The notes under the pieces are model-generated. The model did not search any database. It was not told the DNA's origin and saw nothing but the letters and a program-made list of their open reading frames with translations. Made by a program: the position numbers and the translations under genes. This document shows, piece after piece, positions 59,169 to 64,000 of a stretch of 64,000 nucleotides of DNA. Within the stretch, counting starts at the first letter, position 1. Every line of letters starts with the position of its first letter. Source of the DNA: Hymenobacter actinosclerus (GTDB lineage: Bacteria; Bacteroidota; Bacteroidia; Cytophagales; Hymenobacteraceae); contig NZ_FOHS01000002.1 in NCBI RefSeq assembly GCF_900111515.1, positions 806,001 through 870,000 of the forward strand, read 5' to 3'.

Positions 59169-60065
59169 ATGTCCCCCTACACCACCCTGCGGCAGCTGCA
59201 CCTGATAACCCGGCTGCAACGGTTTCCGGGGCAGCCGGTGCCGTTTGCGGAGCTGCGGCGCTACCTGCTGGAGCAAACCAGCGTCGGTGACCGGCAGGGC
59301 AGCTACGGGGAGCGCACCTTCGGGCGCGACCGGGACCAGATTGCCGAGCTGTTCGGCGTCAGCATCCGCAGCCGCCGCCACCAGGGCTACTACATCGCCG
59401 AAACCGAGCTGCTGCCGCCCGGCCACGCGGCCCTGCTGGAGGCCCTGGAGTTGCGCGAGTTTTTGCGTCTACCGGCTGCGCTGGCCCCCTTCGTGCAAGC
59501 CGAGGCCCGGCGGCCGCTGGGGCTGGAGTATCTGCGGCCGCTGCTGCGGGCGGCCCAGGCGGGGCACATCGTGGAGCTGCGCTACCAGAAGCACTGGGAG
59601 CCGGCCGCCGCGCCCCGGAGCCTGGGGCCGTTGCTGCTGCGCGAGTCGCGGGGGCGCTGGTACGTGCTGGGCATGATGGAAGGCAGCGGCCACCTCGCCT
59701 GCTTCGGCCTCGACCGCATCCGGCAGCTCACGCCCACCACCCGTCCCTTCCGGCCACCCGCCGGCTTCGAGGCGGCCAGCTACTTTGCCCACTGCTTCGG
59801 CATCACCCGCCCCACCGATGGCCAGGAGCCCGCGCGTATCCGCCTGCGCTTCGCGCCCGTGCAGGGCCGCTACGCCCTCAGCTACCCGCTGCACGCCTCC
59901 CAACAGCTCGAATCAGAAACCGAAGACGCTATTTGCCTTAGCCTGAATGTATACGACACCCACGAGCTGCGAATGGAGCTGCTCAGCTACGGGGGGGAGG
60001 TGGAAGTGCTGGAACCGCCTGACCTGCGTACATGGCTGCGGGAGGCGCACGGGGCGGCAGCATAG
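59169..60065 (+). CDS. WYL-domain transcriptional regulator
   Basis: 298 residues. The N-terminal winged helix (1-75) has TLRQLHLITRLQRFPGQPVPFAELRRYLLEQ and FGRDRDQIAELFGVSIRSRRHQGYYI. The WYL domain (about 130-205) shows LRYQKHWEPAAAPRSLGPLLLRESRGRWYVLGM with the Trp-Tyr core, and the C-terminal WCX-like extension (215-295) has IRLRFAPVQGRYALSYPLHASQ. WYL proteins often bind a ligand and control stress or defence genes. It lies 9 bases after the AT-rich gene yet has the composition of the chromosome. Confidence 0.88.
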   Translation: MSPYTTLRQLHLITRLQRFPGQPVPFAELRRYLLEQTSVGDRQGSYGERTFGRDRDQIAELFGVSIRSRRHQGYYIAETELLPPGHAALLEALELREFLRLPAALAPFVQAEARRPLGLEYLRPLLRAAQAGHIVELRYQKHWEPAAAPRSLGPLLLRESRGRWYVLGMMEGSGHLACFGLDRIRQLTPTTRPFRPPAGFEAASYFAHCFGITRPTDGQEPARIRLRFAPVQGRYALSYPLHASQQLESETEDAICLSLNVYDTHELRMELLSYGGEVEVLEPPDLRTWLREAHGAAA

Positions 60066-60087
60066 CAAGGTGTACAGGCGGTTTCCG

Positions 60088-60147
60088 CTTCTTAATGCAA
60101 AAGGGTCCGGGCGTCGATGCCCGGACCCTTTTGCATTAAGAAGTTTT
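60088..60147. terminator. strong bidirectional terminator
   Basis: 25-bp perfect arms (60088-60112 and 60119-60143; CTTCTTAATGCAAAAGGGTC outer part) with a 6-base loop GTCGAT, then TTTT. It separates the WYL gene from the minus-strand genes; its outer arm on the right overlaps the end of the small ORF at 60136-60291. Confidence 0.92.
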
Positions 60148-60291
60148 GCACGCTCCCACCAGTTCCTCGTCCGGCTCATCGGCGGGCTTGGGCGGCGGGG
60201 GTGGCGTGGGGCGGCGGCGGCGCTGGTCGGTGGTTACCAGCAGGGCCAGAGCCGTGAGCGAGAGGCGCAGGAGCCATTTGTGGCTAAGCAT
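60136..60291 (-). CDS. small secreted or membrane peptide
   Basis: 51 residues, start ATG at 60291, stop at 60136 inside the terminator stem. It has a hydrophobic N-terminal helix with basic lead (MLSHKWLLRLSLTALALLV), then QRRRR, a Pro run and an acidic end (DEPDEELVGACKTS) with one Cys. It lies 21 bases after the lipoprotein gene at 60313-60882 on the same strand, so it may be the last gene of that transcript. Its reality rests on the signal-like N-terminus and position only. Confidence 0.42.
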   Translation of the reverse strand: MLSHKWLLRLSLTALALLVTTDQRRRRPTPPPPPKPADEPDEELVGACKTS

Positions 60292-60312
60292 AATCAGCGG
60301 GCGAAGAAGGCA

Positions 60313-60882
60313 TCAGCGGGCGAAGAAGGCGTTGTTGTTTTCCACCGTCAGGTCGCAGCGGCTGCCACCGGTATTTTCCTCGCACGAGGTGCCCACGATT
60401 TCGTTGCGCTCGAAGTTGAAGTAGCAGAACGTGCAGCCCACGCTGTTGAGGATGTAGCGCGGGGCGTTGGAACTCAGGTACAGGCTGTTATCGGACGAGC
60501 TTTGCAGCGGAATGGCCATGGCCCGGAAGCGGCCGTCGAGCAGGCCCATGCCCACGAGGTAGTACACCGCCTTATCCTTGGGCGTTTCCTGCACCTTGCG
60601 GATGATGGTTTTATTGACCGACGTACCGTCGCCAAACTGCCGGGTGAACCGAGTGGCCAGCTCCTGCTTGTTGGTCAGGTATTCCACTTTGCTGTTCACT
60701 ACCTGGGCAATCTGCTTGCTGGTGGCTTCCAGCTGCCGCCGTCCCAGCTCGTCGGGGTTGTTGTTGGGGGAGCTGACTTCCGGGAAGCCCCGCTTGGTGG
60801 TTTCGCAGGCACTCAGCCCGCCCAGCAGCAGGGCGGCGCTCAGGCAGGCAGCGGCGCTGTTACGCAGAAAACGATTCATCAT
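60313..60882 (-). CDS. hypothetical lipoprotein
   Basis: 189 residues with a lipoprotein signal (MMNRFLRNSAAACLSAALLLGGLSAC). No family is recognised. The mature part has a helix-rich start (GRRQLEATSKQIAQVVNSKVEYLTNKQELATRF), a strand region (YYLVGMGLLDGRFRAMAIPL) and a Cys-containing C-terminus (VGCTFCYFNFERNEIVGTSC, SRCDLTVENNN) that may form disulphides outside the cytoplasm. Function unknown. Upstream of the small ORF. Confidence 0.75.
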   Translation of the reverse strand: MMNRFLRNSAAACLSAALLLGGLSACETTKRGFPEVSSPNNNPDELGRRQLEATSKQIAQVVNSKVEYLTNKQELATRFTRQFGDGTSVNKTIIRKVQETPKDKAVYYLVGMGLLDGRFRAMAIPLQSSSDNSLYLSSNAPRYILNSVGCTFCYFNFERNEIVGTSCEENTGGSRCDLTVENNNAFFAR

Positions 60883-60919
60883 TAAAGTTACAGATTATTG
60901 CGGTGTTACCCGCCAAGCA

Positions 60920-60957
60920 ACGGGGGCAGGCTGCGGGTGTGTACAGCCTGCCCCCGT
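60920..60957 (-). terminator. hairpin after the M48 gene
   Basis: ACGGGGGCAGGCT (60920-60932) and AGCCTGCCCCCGT (60945-60957) form a perfect 13-bp stem with a 12-base loop, 27 bases past the M48 stop on the minus strand. No long T run follows, so its strength is uncertain. Confidence 0.65.
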
Positions 60958-60983
60958 GGTCCAGGTTTCGATGGTGGCCGGGT

Positions 60984-61778
60984 TTAGCGGGCCTTGTAGT
61001 ATTTGCGGGCTTCGGGCAGTTCCTGCTGAATGCTGGCGATGCGCGTGCCGTTGGAGGGGTGAGTGGAGAGGAATTCGGGTGGGGAAGCCTGGTTTTCGCG
61101 CGAATCCATGCGCTGCCAGAACTGCACGGCTCCATCGGGGTTGTAGCCGGCCATAGCCATGAAAATCAGGCCCAACCGGTCGGCTTCCGACTCCTGGTTG
61201 CGGCCGTAGCGTAGCAGGCCCAGTTGCGAACCCACGCCCACGGCCTGCAGAAACACGTTTTGAGTAGCCGTTGGGTTCTGGCCCACGGCCGCCGAAACCA
61301 CCCCACCCAGGCCCTGGGCGGCCATTTGCTGGCTCATACGCTCGGAGCTGTGCTTGGCCACGGCGTGGGCAATTTCGTGGCCCATTACCACGGCCAGGCC
61401 GTTTTCGTCCTGCGTGATGGGCAGAATGCCGGTGTACACGGCCACCTTACCACCGGGCATGCACCAGGCATTTTCCTGTTTGTCCTGGATCAGGTTGAAC
61501 TGCCAGGCGTAGCCTTCGAGCTGCTGCGACTGGTTTTGCTGGCTGAAGTACTGTTGCACGGCCTGCTCGATGCGCTGGCCCACGCGCTTTACCATGGCCG
61601 CCTGCGCCCCGCTGCTTACTACCTGGCTGCTGGCCAGCACCTTCTGGTATTCCTGGGCGGCCATCTGGTTCATTTCGGCATCCGAAACCAGGCTGAGCTG
61701 GCGGCGGCCGGTGATGGGAACGGTGGAACAGGCGGCGGCCATAAACAGGCAGCTGGCCAGAGCGAATTTCTTTAACAT
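60984..61778 (-). CDS. M48-family metalloprotease lipoprotein
   Basis: 264 residues with lipobox MAAAC17. The zinc motif HEIAH (His134, Glu135, His138) and the third ligand in ESEAD (Glu198) are intact. The protein is the short BepA/LoiP-type periplasmic M48 peptidase, without TPR repeats or membrane helices: N-terminal QLSLVSDAEMNQMAAQEYQKVL, WCMPGGKVAVYTGILP, and C-terminal LSTHPSNGTRIASIQQ. Such enzymes degrade misfolded outer-membrane proteins. It is transcribed alone on the minus strand. Confidence 0.93.
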   Translation of the reverse strand: MLKKFALASCLFMAAACSTVPITGRRQLSLVSDAEMNQMAAQEYQKVLASSQVVSSGAQAAMVKRVGQRIEQAVQQYFSQQNQSQQLEGYAWQFNLIQDKQENAWCMPGGKVAVYTGILPITQDENGLAVVMGHEIAHAVAKHSSERMSQQMAAQGLGGVVSAAVGQNPTATQNVFLQAVGVGSQLGLLRYGRNQESEADRLGLIFMAMAGYNPDGAVQFWQRMDSRENQASPPEFLSTHPSNGTRIASIQQELPEARKYYKAR

Positions 61779-61954
61779 GGGAAGAGCGGATTTTGAAAGC
61801 GGGAAAAGCGGCCCCTGAGCCCGGCCCCAAGGCCCGGCGCAAACGCAACCGTTACTGAGGGCCTATACGTCAGCAACCCGCCAAAATGTTTGCATTTGGC
61901 CTAGCCCAACCAAAAACCTCCCCGTTTTGGTATCCGAGCCCCACGAATAACCCT

Positions 61955-61962
61955 TACTTTTG
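61955..61962 (+). promoter_or_regulatory. -7 box TACTTTTG before the FAH-family gene
   Basis: TACTTTTG resembles TAnnTTTG. The ATG at 62047 is 85 bases downstream. No clear -33. Confidence 0.35.
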
Positions 61963-62046
61963 GGGTTGGTGGGGGCTGCGCGGCGCAACATATTCCGCAC
62001 GGCGGTGCCTCTTCCTCTTTCAGCCTCCCAAGACAGCCTCCAACCC

Positions 62047-62661
62047 ATGAAAATCCTGTGCATCGGCCGCAACTACGCGGAGCATATTGCCGAACTCCAG
62101 AACGAGACGCCCGCCGCGCCCGTCATTTTTGCCAAGCCCGATACGGCCCTGCTCCAGCGCAACCAGCCGTTTTTCATGCCCGACTTCTCCCAGGATATTC
62201 ATCACGAGATTGAGCTGGTGCTGCGCGTGTGCAAAAACGGCAAGAACATCGAGGAGCAATTCGCGCCTACCTACTTCGATGCCATCGGGCTGGGCATCGA
62301 CTTCACGGCCCGCGACCTGCAAAGCCAGCTCAAAAGCAAGGGCCTGCCCTGGGAGCTGGCCAAGGGCTTCGACGGCTCGGCCCCCATCTCCCAAACCTTT
62401 AAGCCGGTAGCCGATTTCGCCGACCTGGCCAACATCGACTTCCGGCTCGAAGTGAACGGCGAAACCCGCCAGCAGGGCAACTCGGGCCTCATGCTGCACG
62501 ATTTCAACAAAATAATCAGCTACATCTCGCGTTTCATCACCCTGAAAATGGGCGACCTGATTTTCACCGGCACCCCCAGCGGCGTGGGCCCCGTGCACAT
62601 CGGCGACCAGCTCACGGGTTTCATCGGCGACGAGAAAATGCTTGATCTGGCCGTTAAATAG
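62047..62661 (+). CDS. fumarylacetoacetate hydrolase-family protein
   Basis: 204 residues from the ATG at 62047 (MKILCIGRNYAEHIAELQNE). The FAH fold's metal ligands appear in HHEIELVLRV (Glu pair) and GIDFTARDLQ (Asp). Other signatures are FAKPDTALL, KGFDGSAPIS, EVNGETRQQGNSGLMLHDFNKIISYIS and GDLIFTGTPSGVGPV. Such small single-domain members are acylpyruvase or 2-hydroxyhepta-diene-dioate isomerases; the exact substrate cannot be told. The gene is flanked by the M48 gene (divergent) and a repeat. Confidence 0.92.
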   Translation: MKILCIGRNYAEHIAELQNETPAAPVIFAKPDTALLQRNQPFFMPDFSQDIHHEIELVLRVCKNGKNIEEQFAPTYFDAIGLGIDFTARDLQSQLKSKGLPWELAKGFDGSAPISQTFKPVADFADLANIDFRLEVNGETRQQGNSGLMLHDFNKIISYISRFITLKMGDLIFTGTPSGVGPVHIGDQLTGFIGDEKMLDLAVK

Positions 62662-62679
62662 GCTGCTTTTTCGAGCGGT

Positions 62680-62795
62680 TTGCTGACAGCCATTCGCTTT
62701 TAGCGTGCGTTCCGTCAGGCTTCGTGCTGCTCTCTCCCCTTCCTTTGCCAAGTTTTCGCTCTGTCTTGAAAAAGCTATCCGCTAAAAGCTATCAA
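62680..62795. repeat. AGCTATTAGC-word inverted repeat overlapping the M23 signal peptide
   Basis: The left words (GCTGACAGCC, CGCTTTTAGCG, 62682-62706) face AAAGCTATCCGCTAAAAGCTATCAACTAAAAGCT (62770-62803). The right arm lies within the probable coding sequence of the M23 gene if the TTG at 62766 is the start. Confidence 0.65.
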
Positions 62796-64000
62796 CTAAA
62801 AGCTCATTTTAGTCTCGCCCTGCCTTTCTTACTGTTAATGGGTGTGCAGCCCTCGGCCTGCCAGAGTCAGCAGTCGGCGCCTGCGCTGGAGCAGCCGGCG
62901 GCCGACGCTGCTGGCGGCAGCGCCACCGAAACGCCCGCCGCGCCGGGTCGGCGGGCGGGTATTCCGGCGGTGGCTCAGGGCTACTTTCTGTTTCCCATTA
63001 AGCCGGGCCAGGAGAACTTTTTGGCCGGCAGCATGGGCGAGCTGCGGCCCAACCACTTCCACGGCGGCCTCGACATCAAGACTGATGGCCGGGTGGATTT
63101 GCCGGTCTATGCCTCGGCCGACGGCTACGTGTCGCGGCTCAAGCAGAGCAGTTTCGGCTACGGCAACGTGCTCTACATCACCCACCCAAATGGCCTGACG
63201 ACGGTGTACGGCCACCTCAACAGCTTTAAAGGCCCCGCGGCCGAGGAGCTGCGCCGCCAGCAGTACACCAAGCAGACCTACGAGTTGGAGCTGTTCTTCG
63301 AGCCCGGCCAGTTTGCCGTGAAGCGCGGCGAGGTGGTGGCGCTGAGCGGCAATACCGGCGGCTCGGTAGGGCCGCACGTGCATTGGGAAGTGCGCACGGC
63401 CACCGGCCACCAGCTCAACCCGTTGCAGTGGGGTGGCTTCGCCGAAATCCAGGACCACGTAGCCCCGGTGGTGCAGGCGTTTGCGGTGGAGGCGCTGGGC
63501 ATTGCGGCGCGGGTGGAAGGCCGGTTTGGCAAGCGCGTGTTCGTGCCCAAGGCCCCCCTGGCCGACGGCAGCTACGCCTGGCCCGATACCATTGCCGCCA
63601 GCGGCTCGGTGGGCCTGCTGGTGCAGGGCTTCGACAGGTTTGACAAGGTGTGGAACAAGAATGGTATTCAGCAGGCCACCGTGCTCGTGAACGGGCAGCA
63701 GGTGTACCAGCACACCATTGACGACGTGCCGTTTCCCGACGGCTCGCGCCAGATAAACCGGCACGTTGACTACGAGTGGCGGGCCACCCAGGGCCGGCAG
63801 TTCGAGAAGCTGTTCGTAGACGACGGCAACGACCTGAGCATGTACACCACCGGCCCCGGCAAGGGCCGCCTGACCGTGGAGCCGGGCCAGGTGTACAACG
63901 TAGAAATCCGCCTGGCCGACTCGTACGGCAACACCACGCCGCTGCGGCTGGTGCTGCGGGGTGAGGAGCCAGCGTACTTCCACACCCGCTCGGCGGCCGT
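62766..64000 (+). CDS. M23-family peptidase lipoprotein, 3' truncated
   Basis: The frame is open to the end of the window. The TTG at 62766 is preferred because it begins a signal peptide (KKLSAKSYQLKAHFSLALPFLLL, lipobox near QPSAC); the next ATG (62838) would start inside it. Residues about 75-200 form the LytM domain: NHFHGGLDI (first His, Asp), THPNGLTTVYGHL, and GPHVHWEVRT (HxH), all zinc ligands present, so the peptidase should be active on peptidoglycan cross-bridges or stem peptides. The rest is a beta-rich C-terminal region, incomplete here. The start codon assignment and the N-terminal part are less certain. Confidence 0.85.
   Translation, partial: MKKLSAKSYQLKAHFSLALPFLLLMGVQPSACQSQQSAPALEQPAADAAGGSATETPAAPGRRAGIPAVAQGYFLFPIKPGQENFLAGSMGELRPNHFHGGLDIKTDGRVDLPVYASADGYVSRLKQSSFGYGNVLYITHPNGLTTVYGHLNSFKGPAAEELRRQQYTKQTYELELFFEPGQFAVKRGEVVALSGNTGGSVGPHVHWEVRTATGHQLNPLQWGGFAEIQDHVAPVVQAFAVEALGIAARVEGRFGKRVFVPKAPLADGSYAWPDTIAASGSVGLLVQGFDRFDKVWNKNGIQQATVLVNGQQVYQHTIDDVPFPDGSRQINRHVDYEWRATQGRQFEKLFVDDGNDLSMYTTGPGKGRLTVEPGQVYNVEIRLADSYGNTTPLRLVLRGEEPAYFHTRSAA

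Noticed and set aside
1..64000. tRNA or rRNA genes
   Set aside because: No clover-leaf with GTTCGA-type arm and CCA end, and no rRNA-like conserved stretch, was recognised by eye; a tRNAscan run would settle it.

Overview
This window looks like a chromosome segment of a high-G+C Bacteroidota bacterium, most likely Hymenobacter or a close relative in the Cytophagales. Support comes from gene families that are typical of the phylum (DUF3078, DUF3109, DUF4290, DUF4846, DUF4349, a DUF177-rpmF-plsX-fabH-efp-accB-accC run). Shine-Dalgarno sequences are absent, and TAnnTTTG-type -7 promoter boxes sit close to start codons. No rRNA, tRNA, CRISPR array, insertion sequence or phage integrase was seen. 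Most of the window is ordinary chromosome; one short block near 57.4-60.1 kb looks accessory.

Layout: 0-9 kb holds a truncated thiolase, a secreted MORN-repeat protein, a DUF885 lipoprotein, two tandem secreted paralogues, and a divergent pair encoding a membrane EEP-family phosphohydrolase and a NUC1-type DNA/RNA endonuclease lipoprotein. 9-19 kb holds an MFS transporter, an AI-2E family permease, a HIT protein fused to a NuiA-like nuclease inhibitor domain, greA with an attenuator-like leader, a 2-hydroxyacid dehydrogenase, a DUF3078 barrel, rsmA, a leucyl aminopeptidase, pdxA and an orphan HigA-like regulator. 19.8-25.5 kb is the fatty-acid/phospholipid run. 25.6-35.5 kb holds a methyltransferase, DUF3109, a glycosyltransferase, a PcrA/UvrD helicase, DUF4290-murA (with Asp in place of the fosfomycin-target Cys) and two DUF4349 lipoproteins.

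35.6-44.3 kb holds an agmatinase-family ureohydrolase and a compact chemosensory operon on the minus strand: a soluble receptor with a long HAMP array and a histone-H1-like tail, CheW, CheY, a P2-less CheA and a CheC-like phosphatase, with no cheR or cheB in view. topA, which also has a Lys/Ala-rich tail, diverges from it. 47-57 kb holds DUF4846, a sirtuin, a YdjM-like membrane protein, a 1241-residue phosphoesterase/kinase-like/BamA-barrel protein, and convergent ppx/gppA and ppk1 for polyphosphate turnover. 57.4-60.1 kb encodes a protein combining an FtsZ T7-loop/C-terminal-domain-like region with an FtsK-gamma winged helix, then a strongly AT-rich gene resembling the uracil-DNA-glycosylase superfamily, then a WYL regulator. 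The end holds lipoproteins, an M48 protease, an FAH-family enzyme and a truncated M23 peptidase.

The intergenic space is unusual. About twenty gaps contain long inverted repeats whose arms are built from short reiterated words. Several word families occur, some are nested inside one another, and one supplies matched divergent promoters.
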